From contig JAIVFI010000001.1 of NCBI GenBank assembly GCA_025558095.1, forward strand, positions 324,501 through 388,500: a DNA stretch of 64,000 nt. Reading direction: 5' to 3'. Origin of the DNA: Hyaloraphidium curvatum (taxonomy: Eukaryota; Monoblepharomycota; Hyaloraphidiomycetes; Hyaloraphidiales; Hyaloraphidiaceae). The notes under the pieces were generated by a model. That model saw only the letters and a program-made list of their open reading frames with translations, was not told where the DNA came from and did not search any database. The first letter of the stretch is position 1. Every line of letters starts with the position of its first letter. The position numbers and the translations under genes are program-made. Of this stretch, positions 1 to 10,349 are shown piece by piece.

Positions 1-1683
1 CACGATCCCGTGCGAGATCATCCAGTTGTCGTCGAAAACCTGAACGTTCCGGCTGATGACGACGACGTGGAACCCAGTCTCGGGGACCACGAGACACGCC
101 GACACGCCGAGGTCCGCGCGGGTGGGGGAGGAGTATCCCCGGAAGGTCATTCGGCCGGCGGCGACCGACTTCAAGTACGCGCGGGGGAGCACCACGGGCG
201 GGCCGGACCAGGGGCCGGATCGGCCGCCAATGGAGACGTCGGTGATGAAGGTGCCCACGGGGGTCGAGGAGAGCTGCGTGCATTGAAGAAATGGTGGTTC
301 AGAAGGGTGAAGCACGGGCAGAGAAGACACGCACCTTCTGGACGAGCTCCGGATCGAACAGACCGACGAACGCCGCGCGCTCGACCTTGCTGTCCAGCAT
401 CTCCCGCAATAGGTACGTCGCGTCGCCCGTGGTCCCGCCGCCGGGGTTGTCCGCCGCGTCGGCGATGATCACGGGCCCGTGGTCGGTCGCGTCCGCCACG
501 AACATGAACGTCCCGGCGTCCCTTCGCCCGCCCTCCTTGGGTTCGGCGAGCGTCAGGCGGCCCTGCGATGCCAGGACCTCCTTGGCCTTCGCCACCGCCT
601 CGGCAGGCGTCTTGGTCCTCGACATCGCCCTGTCTTTGCTCGTCCAGATGAATTTCGAGATCTCGAGCGCGACCTCCTTGGCCAGAGCCCCGTCCCCGTC
701 GGTGGTGACGAACACGTGCACCCCGGCGTCCTCGATGTCCGAGAACGGAAAACCGTGCAGGACGGAGCAGTCGAGCACGCCGGGGCGACGCATCGCGGCC
801 TCACACATCTCTCGCACCTCGGACATGAGGAAACCCTGCCCGGGAACAGTCTGCCGGCGATTCAAAGATGAGAAAGCGGCGGGAAGTGGAGCGAAAGCAC
901 AAACGGGCGCGCTCATGAGGGTGAAGGGGAGCCGCTCGACGTATCGGACGGGCCGGATCTTCTTGGAGCGGATGCCGGGCACGAGGGCGAGCAGCTGCTG
1001 CGAGCGCGGGTTGTGGTCGATGTGCGGGTAGGTGAGCACGGCGTTGATGACGTCGACGTTGGCGTGCTGCTCCGGGCGGTTGAACGGCCTTCGAAGGAGG
1101 ATGGCGGAGAGTCACCTACCATCTTCGGCGTCATCTTTCCGTGCAGGTCGAGGTTGGCGACCACCACCGCGCCGCCCACGATCCCCCTGATCTCCTCCAA
1201 CAGCACCCCCTCCAAGTCCCCCGAGTCCTGGGCAACTCCCGCCCCGTGGAGATGCAGCGCGACGCAGTCGACCCCCCCGGCGGCCCGCACCGCCTTCCGC
1301 AGCGAGTCCAGAAGCATCTCCTTGAGGGCTGCCCAGCACGCGGACGAAATCATGCCGCTCGGGTTCGCGATGGTGAGCGTGAACGGGACGAGTTGAAACT
1401 GCTCCGGGTGAGAGTCGGCATGGGCGATGAAACCCGAGGCCGAGTCGCCGCCGCCGCGCATGGCATCGAGGATCGCGTCACCCTGCAGGATGCGGAAGTC
1501 CTGCGGGGGAAGGTCAGCGTCGTTGGGGAGGGAGACGCGGGAGACATTCCGAGAGTTCCGTGAGCCGGTTGAACGGGTAGCCGCTGCGAGACGTCAGCTC
1601 CGGCGCGGGGGCCGGGAGCATGATACGTACTACGTGTTGGTCTCGTGGAAAAAGCCGCCCAGGGCGACCTTGAGGGGGGCCAT
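1..1683 (-). CDS. M81-family metallopeptidase (MlrC-like), 3' end outside window
   Basis: The gene reads right to left and runs off the left edge. The start is ATG at 1683, giving a beginning that contains GGFFHETNTY, the usual opening of the MlrC (microcystinase C, DUF1485) family. Later blocks fit the same family: NLDLHGKMTPKMV, LTYPHIDHNPRS, DAADNPGGGTTGD and, near the edge, VVVISRNVQVFDDNW. Family knowledge: these are putative zinc metallopeptidases; the bacterial prototype cleaves linearised microcystin, but most homologues have no known substrate. Introns are visible near 1040-1110 and 846-900 (54 nt, GTTTGTG to CAG) and near 250-325. The short exons between 1501 and 1683 are not fully resolved: I could not make the second-to-third exon phase fit. 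No signal peptide is seen, so a cytosolic protein is likely. Confidence is good for the family and low for the substrate. Confidence 0.8.
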
Positions 1684-1758
1684 CGCGGCGGGGAGACAAG
1701 CGCGATTCGTGACTGTATTACTACACTCCATGGGTACACCGCACGATCAGCCGCCGTA

Positions 1759-2199
1759 ATGGAGGGCGCCCTAAAGGACGGTGTCGAGCAGGTGGTCCTC
1801 GACGCCCGGGAGCTCAACATCTCGGCCGTGCGCTTCGTCGAAGGCGGCAAGCTCGTTCCGGCCAAGCACACCCTGCACCCGGAGCACTTTGCCTTTGGCC
1901 AGCGTTTCGAAATCCGGCTCCCGGGGCCCCTCGACAAGGACGCCACGGCCGAGCTGAGGATCGACTACGCGACCCGCCCCGAATGCGCGGCCGCGGGCTG
2001 GCTCGGCCCCGAGCTCACCGTGGGCAAGAAGCACCCGTACCTCCAAGGGGCAGGGAGACCGAGGTCGGTACAGATGTTCAGCTGCAACGCCTCGTCGTCC
2101 AGGCCGGTGTCCTTCTCCAAGCACTGCGCACCCAGGCAGGCACCCGAGTGGCCAGCCTTGACGCGATCCGTCACCTTCGCGCCCAACGACGACGAATGA
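1759..2199 (+). pseudogene. Fragment of leukotriene A4 hydrolase-type M1 aminopeptidase (N-terminal domain)
   Basis: An open frame contains VEQVVLDARELNISAV, then a stretch ending in WLGPELTVGKKHPYL. This matches the start of the LTA4H/M1 aminopeptidase N-terminal beta domain, where the family has VLDTRDL and WL.PEQT.GK.HPYLFSQCQ. After HPYL the similarity stops at once: the FSQCQ-AIH-PCQD block is missing, and the frame ends at 2199 without any zinc-binding HEXXH domain. Upstream, only about 75 bases separate it from the start codon of the MlrC-like gene on the other strand, so there is no room for the missing N-terminus. I see a remnant of about 95 residues of a family whose members have about 600. 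It is probably a dead fragment left by a duplication or deletion; a short expressed protein cannot be excluded. Confidence 0.55.
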
Positions 2200-2360
2200 G
2201 AGACAAGGACGCACGGTCAAATCAAGCCCAAATGGATCCGTGTTTCAGTTTTTCAGACATGGCATGATCAAGAAGCATCCTTCCCTCGTCGCCTTCATCA
2301 CCCTCCGCATGATGGCCCCGCCCGGTCGCACAAAGTCCGCCGCAGGTCCCCAGAATTGCC

Positions 2361-4050
2361 TCACGACATCTGCAAGAACCCCTTGACCGCCCCGCCGACC
2401 TCGTTGATGCTGAGCAAGAACGTATCGTGGCCGTAGATCGCGTCGAGCTCGTAGTACGTCACGTTTGCGTTCCCCGTCTTCTTGAGGCAGTCGGCCACCT
2501 CCTTCTGCTGCCACACGGGGAACAGGATGTCCGACTGCACGCCCAGCACGAGCGCGGGCATCTGCACCGGCGCCAGGCCCGCCACGAGCCGGTCGCAGTC
2601 CTCCTGCGGGTCCGTGCCCTCGCTCACGTCCACCTCGACCTCGCGCGCCGCCGCGCCGCCCGGCTGCGCGGGGGCGGGCGGGGCGTCGGATTGGCCGTCG
2701 AGAAAGTCCGCGACGAGGTTGGGGTCCGCGGGGATGGGGTGCGACATGTCGAACATGTCCATGGCCTTGGAGATGTAGAGCAGCGAGTTGGCGTCGTACT
2801 GCATGCAGAATCGCTCGCCCTGATGATCCAGGTAATTCTCAATTTCGAAGTCCGGGCAAAATCCGGGGCTCTGTTGAGGCTGGGAACGCTTCCGGCCGAA
2901 GCGCTTCTCCCATTCGGGCCCGGAGCGGTACGTGATGGTTGCGATCTCGCGCGCGAGCTTCATGCCGACGTGGGGAGGGATCGAGTCGTAGTAGAAGCCG
3001 CGGTTCCAGTTGGGGTCCGACATGAGGACTGGAAAGTGGGGGGGAAGCGACCGAAGTCAGCAACACTACCGATCATGTGCACAGCCTGCCAAACCCACCC
3101 TGACGCTGCGTGTACCGCATGGCGATCGAGTACGGGTGCGAGCGCGCGCAGGCCGAGATGGACACGACGCGGCCGACGCGGTCCGGGAACATGGCGGCGG
3201 CGGCCAGGCTCTGCATGCCGCCCATGCTCGACCCCACGCTGGCGTGCAGGCGGTCGATGCCCATGGCGTCCAGCATCTTGAACTGCGCGCGCACCATGTC
3301 GAAGATGGTGATGACGGGGAAGCGGGTCGCGTAGCGCTCCGAGTTGCCGGGATCGACCGACGACGGGCCCGTGCTTCCGTAGCATCCGCCGAGAACGTTC
3401 GTGCAGATCACGTAGAACCGATTCGTGTCGAGCGCCAGTCCGGGCCCGATGAACTTCTCCCACCAGCCGGGGTTGCGGTTGCGCTCGTGCGACTTTGCGT
3501 GCGACGACGCCGACAGGCCCGTGTGCACCAGGATCGCATTGTCCCGCCGCTCGTTCAGGCGGCCCCAGGTCTCGTAGGCGATGTCGAACTCGGGTAGGAT
3601 GCCGCCGTGCACGAAGCGGAAGGGCTGCGAATGGCGGAAGGTCTCGTAGCCCGACACTATGCGCCCGTAGGCCGGCTCGGGCCCGAGGTGCCTGCCGGTG
3701 GCCTGGCCGAAGGGGAGGGAGGGGCCGGGCAGGGGTATCGTCGTGCGCTGCGCCGACAGCTGCTGCGCCAACCTGCGCTGCCTGTCCTGCGCGGCGTCGA
3801 GGCACGGCATCTGCAGCTGCGGGTTCGTCGGGTGCGGGCCGGCCGAGACCGACGGCGGCTCGTGCGCCGCGGCGTCGGCGGCCGACGTGCGGAAGAGGCG
3901 GGCGGCGCCGGCGCTGCGCAGGGCGCGCTGAGGCCGCGGCAGGCTGGCGCGGGGGCTGCGGGAGGCAGCCGGGCCCAGCGCGGCCAATGACATCGCGGCC
4001 GCGGCGGGCAGAACAGCAGGCCCGCGGGCAAACGGCAGAGAAAGGGACAT
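2361..4050 (-). CDS. Mitochondrial serine O-succinyl/acetyltransferase, Cys2/MetX fold
   Basis: Two exons (4050-3099 and 3028-2361, intron 70 nt, phases fit) encode about 539 residues. The core is an alpha/beta-hydrolase of the homoserine O-acetyltransferase family: [12 protein letters not shown], a nucleophile elbow [11 protein letters not shown], an aspartate in [12 protein letters not shown] and a histidine in YGHDTFLL. The sequence between them ([31 protein letters not shown]) is the pattern of the fungal Cys2/CysA group, which acylates L-serine for cysteine synthesis in mitochondria, rather than classic cytosolic Met2. In agreement, the N-terminus (Met at 4050, then Arg/Ala/Ser-rich and poor in acidic residues) looks like a mitochondrial presequence, followed by a Pro-rich linker. 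An upstream in-frame Met at 4248 is possible but would bury the presequence. The acyl donor cannot be read from sequence. It shares a 676-base divergent promoter with the Erg27-like gene. Confidence 0.85.
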
Positions 4051-4726
4051 CGCGAGAAGGCGATGCGCTCGCGCAGGAAGTCCGGAGGGCGGAAATGAGC
4101 GAGGACTTTCGATCCCGGGGGGTTTTGTGAGACGGGCTGGTGATGGGTCCCAGAATTGCACCATCGGTTTTGCCGGCAGGCCGCCCGCGGTTCCTACCTT
4201 TTTCGCCCGCGCCCCCCCGGCGCGGGCCTGTACATGGCCGTGATGCATGGGTCTTAAACATCAGCTGGGCTAGGCAGCTGGGGGATGTGCGGAACGCTTG
4301 GGGTGGAAGGCAGGACCGGAAGGCGAGGCAGCATCACTTCCCAACACATAGGAATAAAGTAAACCTCTCTCCGCCCACCTCCTTTTGAACTTTGGAACAC
4401 AATTGAATTATTGGGGGCCTTTGTCGCGACCCTCGAGTCTCTTGGGGTGGCGGGCAAGGCTGACAGCTGCTTGTCCGCTCCATGGAACCTCCCCGGGACC
4501 GCTCTGCTGCCCACGTCCACCGGTAACCGTCGCCGCGCTCCAGTACATGTATAGGGTCGGCACTGCTCGGGTTTCGCTCTCTTCCAGCTTGCGGGGCGCG
4601 GTTGATCCGCTGCTTCCTGTACGAACCGCTCAACAAGTCAATACGCGTCAAGTCCACTCCAACACCGGCCTCGGCCAGCCCCGAATCCCCCTCAATCTCG
4701 CCTGTCGCCCTGCCTCTGGCTTGAAA
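4051..4726. promoter_or_regulatory. Divergent intergenic region, Cys2-type gene / Erg27-like gene
   Basis: This space between two head-to-head genes holds no convincing coding frame. The only compositional feature is an AT-richer island at about 4345-4415, unusual in this GC-rich window and probably the core of one or both promoters. I recognise no specific transcription-factor site. Confidence 0.5.
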
Positions 4727-6047
4727 ATGCGCACGGCGGTCATCACCGGCGCCAACAGGTGCGATGCCGCTACGTTTCCGCAACCGCAGTCCCCGACCAA
4801 CCGCCACTCCCCTCCTGCCCCGCCCCATCCCAGCGGCGTCGGCTTCGGCCTCGTGCAGCTCCTCCTTCGCCACCCCATCCCCGCCGACTCGCCGCTCGCC
4901 CCCCGCGCCGAGCCGCACCCCGCCTTTGCCGACGCGGACCCCGCGCCGTGGCGGGTGGTCATGGTCTGCCGCGACGCCAAGCGCGGCGAGGCCGCACGGG
5001 ACGACCTCTGGGCGGCGTACCAGCTCGAGTGCCGGGTGCGGCAAAAGGCCGGGCAGGAGGTGCAGCCCGAGGAGCTGTGGTCCGGCCCGGCAGGCACCCG
5101 GATATCGCTGGAGCTCGCGGACCTGGCCGACACGGACTCGGTCGTCGCGCTGTGCCGCCGCCTGTTGGCGCGCGGGGAGCCGATCGACAGGCTGGTGTGC
5201 AACGCGGGGATCATGCCATGCTCGGGGGTGTCGTTCCTCAACTTGACGAACCTGGTGCTGGCGCCGCGCTGGACGTTCGAGACGGGCGGGCGGATCATGG
5301 TCGAGGAAAAGGGGCTGCGGACCGGGGACAAGTACGACCTGGGGACGATTTTTGCCGCCAACGTGTTTGGTCACTACATCATGGTGAGAACGGGCTGCCG
5401 TGGAGGCTCGTTTCTCTGCCCGGCTGACCCTCGCTCCCTGTCCCGCCAGGCCCGAATGCTCGCCCCCCTCCTCCGCAAATCCCCCTCCCCCCTCATCCTC
5501 TGGACCGGCTCCACCTCCGCCCGCCCCGCCGCTCTGGACCTCCTCGACCCGCAGGCCGCCTCGGCCGAGTTCCCCTACGCCGCCTCCAAGCGGCTCCTGG
5601 ACCTCGTCTCGGTCTACCTCTCCCGGCGCGAGGGCGGGGTGAAGAGCGTCGTGTGCTCGCCGGGGAACCTGCCGAGCAACATCCTGAGGGGCGCGCTGGG
5701 GCGGTGGATGTACGACTATGGCTACGTACCAAGCTGGTACCTCGTGGGTCCCAATATCGCCCCGCCCAAAGCCCTGTGCCGCTCACCGCCGCCCGTTTCC
5801 CCGACAGACGAAGTGGCTCGGCGCGGCGGGCAACCACACGTCCGCCCACACCTCGGCATCGTCGCTGTACCTCGCCTGCGTATCGCCCCCCTCGCGATTC
5901 GACCCCGCGGTCAAGTACCACTCGGCGACGACGGCGCGGGATCGGTGGTTCGTGGAGGAGCTGCCGATCCCGGCGGGGGAGGAGGAGGTGGAGAGGGCGG
6001 GGGCTTACGTGGAGGGACTGTACGGGGAGGTGGTGGGGGAGACGTGA
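4727..6047 (+). CDS. Short-chain dehydrogenase/reductase, Erg27 (3-keto sterol reductase)-like
   Basis: Four exons (introns 4759-4833, 5384-5449, 5744-5807; phases fit) encode about 371 residues. After splicing the N-terminus reads AVITGANSGVGFGL, the Rossmann TGxxxGxG dinucleotide site, which is cut by the first intron. LVCNAGIM is the NAG motif and YAASK supplies the catalytic Tyr and Lys. The long insert between the cofactor site and NAG, and the C-terminal GYVPSWYLTKW block, resemble Erg27-type 3-keto reductases, which act in C4 demethylation of sterols at the ER and lipid droplets together with Erg25, Erg26 and Erg28. No clear C-terminal membrane segment is seen. The fold is certain; the sterol substrate is inferred from overall resemblance, and a generic SDR is the alternative. 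Confidence 0.72.
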
Positions 6048-6230
6048 AGGGAGGCACATACCCGGGGCTTCGGTGCACGGACGGGCTTAAGGATAGACAT
6101 GGATGGTGGCGATGTATTCCAATGCAATTCCCCGAACCTTTCGAGTAAAATGATAGGTTAGTTTAGCCACCCCCTGACGTATCGCGAGGGCGCAAGGACA
6201 CCTAGTTCATCCGCCAGCCAATCGCGGCCA

Positions 6231-7194
6231 ATGGGGAACTGCTTCTCGTCGAAATCCGAGGCCGCGGCCGCCGCGCCGAGACAGGCGGCGGTGCCGGTGC
6301 CGCTGAAGCAGACCGCGGCGGTTCCTGCCGCGCCTGCCCCGGCGGCCCCCACAGAAACCCCCGAACCCGCGCTCCCCGACACGCCGAACCCGCCCATCCC
6401 CCTCGCCGTCTTCCGCAACGCGCACGAAGGCATCCGCGGCGCCATTCGCGAATGCGATTCCGCTCTCCCCTCGGTCCCCTCCTTCGCCTCGGCATGGCAC
6501 TCGTTCCAGCGCGCAATGAGGGTCCACGCGCGCATGGAGGACGACCTGATGTACCCGCTGCTCAACGCCGCGAGCGACAACAAGATCACGAAGGAAGGGA
6601 TCACGGAGGAGCACGTGAAGGATCATGAATTGGGGGAGAAGGTGGAGGCGGCGGTTGCGGATGGAGATGCGGACAAGGTGAAGGGAGCGTGGGAGGAGTA
6701 CAAGGCGTTCCACCTGTGAGCTGCACGGTGTTTCCGAACCGCTCAGAGGACTGACGAGCCCGTCGCCATTCGATGGAAGCGCGCACCTGCTGCACGAGGA
6801 AAAGGTGCAGCCGCCGCTGGTGGCCAAGATCGTCCCGGCCACGCCCGCCGGCCGCGCCAAGTTCTTCCACGAAAAGTTCATCACGCCCATCATGGCCGCC
6901 GATGCCGACGAGTTTGCGTTCATGATCGGGTACTGCGTCAAGATGGTGAGCCTTTTTGCCGTCCGTCCACAGGGCATCCGCTAACTCCCGTGCCAGATGA
7001 CAAAATACGGCACGACGGAGCACGACGCGCTGACCGGTGTCCGGGTGTTTGTCCACGGGACCAAGGTGGCGTGCTCGCCTGCGCAGTGGGACGCGCTGCG
7101 GCCCGTGGTCGAGGCCAACACGACGCCCGAGATCTGGAAGGCCATGTGCAGCGAGTACTTCGTCGACACGCCGGGGGACCAGGTTGCGGCATGA
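6231..7194 (+). CDS. Hemerythrin HHE-domain protein with N-terminal lipidation motif
   Basis: Three exons (introns about 6716-6779 and 6946-6996; lengths sum to 849 nt) encode about 282 residues. The protein starts MGNCFSS, a classic N-myristoylation sequence (Gly2, Ser6) with a neighbouring palmitoylatable Cys4, so it is probably tethered to a membrane. After an Ala/Pro-rich linker comes a hemerythrin-like helical bundle with plausible metal ligands: His in NAHEG, His/Glu in HARMED, His in EEHVKDHE and His/Glu in HLLHEEK. The C-terminal 100 residues form a separate part with TKYGTTEHDALTGVR. The family binds a di-iron (or other metal) centre for O2, NO or redox sensing; which one applies here cannot be told. 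The first intron ends in GAAG rather than CAG, and a shorter in-frame alternative acceptor exists at CTCAG. Confidence 0.72.
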
Positions 7195-7384
7195 AGTGGA
7201 TGTGCAGAAGGTAGTCGCTTGTGTACGCTGTTTGGCTTTTGCTTAGGGAAGGAGGAAGAGAGTTGCTATTGAGCGATCGCGACGGGCAGCGTGATTGGCA
7301 CGGCACGACGAAGGTGTATTCCAATGCAGTCTAAGGATCGAGGAAAGAACGTCGGGTGAGGTAGAAACGATCCGGTTCAAACGC

Positions 7385-8310
7385 TTAGCGCCAGCCGGCC
7401 ATGATCGCCTCCGCCTCCTCGTCCGCGCGCCCCCGGATCCTCTCGTACTCGTATTCCATTTGCTTATCGTACTCCCTGTACGCCGACTCTCGCAGGTACT
7501 CGTCGTCGAGCTCCCAGTTCTCGACGGTGCTCTGCATCGGCGCCGGCGGCTCAGCAGATGTGCTCACCAGATGCATCAGGGTAACTTGCCTCGAACACCT
7601 CGTCCTTGGTCTCCTCGAGCCGGTCCTCGTAGTCGGTGAGGTTGTGGCGGATGTGGTTGAGGACCTGCTCGCGCAGGAGGCGCTCCGTCATGGTGTCGAT
7701 CTCGCGCGCGTCCTTGTTCCGGAACATCCTGGGCGAAAAAGAAAGCTCACGACGAGGCCAGCATCTGAAAGAGCTGTAGCTTACCAGTCGAGGATCTCCT
7801 TGCACTCGCTCTTGGGCATGCGCGGGAACATTCGGCGGAGCTCGGCCCGGACCCCCAACGCCTCCGCTCCTCCTCCTCCTCCCTCTCCCTTTCTCGCCTC
7901 CGCTCGCGGCCCTGCGCCGCCTGCCTTCCGATTCGCGAGCCTACAGGGTCGTCGGCCGCGCGCTCGCCGTGCACCGCGGATGGAACGGCGCGGAAGCCCA
8001 CCTTTTCCTGCACGGCCTCGAGCACCCCCGCCGGCACCATGGCGCCGATCTTGGTCGGCGGGTACCCCGAGTAGCCTTTCCACTACTTGACCTCGATGTA
8101 GGCCCGGCCGGCGGCCAGCGTGTCGAGCTTGGCGTGCCGCGAGAGGAACGCGTTGCCCGTTTGGAGGAACGCGTAGCCGGGGGCGGGACCGTCTCGAAGG
8201 TCTCGTGGACGCCGGTGCCGGTGCGGGCAAGCGACACGAGTCTGCCGCGACCACGGTCGCAACCGATCAGCAACGCAGAGGCGGACCACGGACATCCGGC
8301 CGCGCGCATG
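7385..8310 (-). pseudogene. DUF2293-domain gene with broken reading frame
   Basis: Pieces of a DUF2293 protein lie in order on the minus strand: GYAFLQTGNAFLSRHAKL, WKGYSGYPPTKIGAMVPAG, LRRMFPRMPKSECKEIL, HIRHNLTDYEDRL and a C-terminal GWR. Two normal introns join the last three pieces (about 7735-7795, and a GC-AG intron starting GCAAGT near 7565-7625). The rest does not stay in frame. A shift is needed in a five-G run at 8179-8183, an in-frame TAG sits at 8083-8085 between AYIEVK and WKGYSG, and another shift is needed near a five-C run at 7852-7856. Either this is a young pseudogene or the assembly has homopolymer errors. The family is of unknown function, common in fungi and probably nuclear. 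The start is not resolved. Confidence 0.6.
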
Positions 8311-8483
8311 CGTCACTACGGTCATCTGACATTCAACACATGGCCAATCCGCGACATAAGTATGGTGTCGGCCGCCCTTGCTTCCGCCGACGACTTGCCC
8401 CTCTCCCTTCCCGTTTCCCTTCCCAACATCCACCGCCGTGCCCGAAACCCAGCCCGCTCGGGCCCCAGGTTCCACCTGCATGC

Positions 8484-9729
8484 TCACTTGCTGCTCGACC
8501 CGGTCATGCTGGCGCCCCTGGCGGGGGCCTTGACGTCGGTGGGGATGTCGCCGACGTAGCTGCGGCGGGAACGGTCAATCGCTCCGATCCGGGGCGGAAG
8601 CAGGAGGTGCAAAACGAACCCATACTCCCTGGGGTCATACCCATAGATGGCGCGGTAGTCCATATCTTGGGGAGGGGAGTAGGAGGGCGCGGGGGTGGGC
8701 GGTGCCGGGCGGTCGTACGCGAACTCGCCGGGGTACGTCGCCGGGTATTCGGACACGGGCGAGAGCGCGAGGACGTCCTGTCACGGGGCGAATAAGCAAA
8801 ACCCAGGGGGGGGAGAGTCGGGGAACCCACGGGGACGTCGCGGTTGTTGAGCTGGTCCGGGGACAGGTTGGTCGCCTGCTCGATGGCGGCGTTGCGCTTG
8901 GCCTCCTTGTCCTTCTTCCGCTTCCTGACGAGGAAGAATGCGCCCAGGCCGACGAGGGCCGCGGCGAGGAGGCCCAGGCCGACGCTGAGGCCGATCACGG
9001 CGGCCGAGGGGGAGGTGCTCCCCGAGGGCTGGTTGGCGGCCGAGGCGACGACGACGCCGGTCTCGCCGGCGGTCTGGTTGCTGGGGGCCGCGACGGGGGA
9101 GTCGGAGCCGCTGCCGCTGGCGGCGTCGGTGCCCGAGGTGGTGGCGGCGTTGACCGAGTACTGGAGGTTCACGCGGCACGAGAAGAACCTGGGACGGGCA
9201 TCAGCGAAGGCCGCGGGGCGGGCGGGGGGAGATCAGCGCACCAGTTGTCGCACTTGAGCACGAGCCTGTTCCTGTTCTCCTGGGTGCGGAAGTTGACCTC
9301 TGCCTGGCACGAGTCGCGGGTGTTGTAGGTGCGCGAGTAGATGTTGCCGGCGGGGTCGACGATGGCGGCGTGCAGGTCGTCCGTGGGGTCGTCCGTGGCG
9401 GCGAACCAGTTCCAGACGTTAAAGGTGCGCTCGGGGCCGGTGACGGTGATGGAGTGGGAGAACCAGGCGGGGATGGTGATCCTGTTCCGGGGATCGTTAG
9501 AAATGTTAAGAGGGCGGGGCTGCCCTGCTCACTGCTTGGGGCAGAAGTCGCCGCCGGCGCGGCACAGCGCGCACGACGTGGCGTTGGTGCCGGGGTCGTA
9601 GCGGGACGGGCGGCCGGGCCGGCCGTCGCCGTCGGGGTCGTTGTCGGGCCTCTGCGCGGAGGCCGTGGAGGCCAGCAGGAGCACGGCGGCGACCGCCGCG
9701 AGGGCGCGGAGGGGCGTGCCGGCGCGCAT
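8484..9729 (-). CDS. Single-pass cell-surface protein with signal peptide, Cys-containing ectodomain and cytosolic tail
   Basis: Four exons (9729-9533, 9481-9242, 9188-8831, 8777-8484; 1089 nt, phases fit) give about 362 residues. The N-terminus (RALAAVAAVLLLASTASA) is a signal peptide. The ectodomain has a cluster CALCRAGGDFC, a block with VWNWFAAT and a later pair LKCDNWFFSC, followed by a Ser/Thr/Gly-rich stalk. One membrane helix (AVIGLSVGLGLLAAALVGLG) precedes a basic stop-transfer RKRKK and a Pro/Tyr-rich tail containing SYSPPQDMDYRAIYGYDP. This plan is that of fungal wall-sensor or receptor-like proteins, but I recognise no family in the ectodomain. It resembles in layout, not in sequence, the protein at 19156-20801. 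Confidence 0.7.
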
Positions 9730-10349
9730 CGGTGATTCGCGATGCGGCAGCGGATCGGAAGGGCCTTTAGAAGTGCCTGGAGGGCGGCAGGGGATGACGG
9801 AAAGTCGAGCTCAGCATTGCGGTCCCTCGATGTGGCAGTGCCCGGTCGGTGGCTGGGTCCTCCCGGCTCAGAAGGCTCCCGTCCCGCTACTGATGCCAAT
9901 CCCAGCCTTCTTCCCCACCGATATCTCTAGATTCGATCCAGTGGACTTTGCGGATAGCGGGTTCCGGCCCCTCGGAAGGGTCAAGCTCGGTTGATTCGCT
10001 CGCAATCCAGCCTGGCTGAGGCATTCAAACCTCAGGGTCAAGATCATGGCCTTTCGAAGGCCTCATTCTTCGACATCAAGGCAGCGTTATCACTGCTGGG
10101 CGAGATGATGTTGTTGATGTATCGCCCGGACGGGCAGCGTTGCGTGTTGGAGATGGCAAGCAGGTTCGGACGCCCTGCCAGTCGCCCATTGACCGCCGCG
10201 TCGGAAATGATCTGAATGCAATTGACGACGACAGTTGACAGCTTGAATCCTTCTCATTGATGGCTTTCCGGGGGGCTGAGCTTGGGGAGGTGCTCGGACG
10301 GACGCCGCGCACGCAGCGCGGATCAGGGAGCACCTCCAAACAACACAAG
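9730..10349. other. Divergent intergenic region; possible exon relic on minus strand
   Basis: This region separates the surface-protein gene from the UAP1 gene. It is less GC-rich than its neighbours. At 10215-10046 on the minus strand one frame reads RPNLLAISNTQRCPSGRYIN and ends with NEAFERP and a stop; the peptide looks protein-like, but it has no start codon and I cannot name it. It may be an exon of an unseen small gene, a transposon remnant or chance. Otherwise nothing is recognised beyond presumed promoters. Confidence 0.3.

Noticed and set aside
1771-2220. Minus-strand ORF of 149 codons opposite the LTA4H-like fragment
   Set aside because: No family resemblance; the plus strand shows a recognisable domain.
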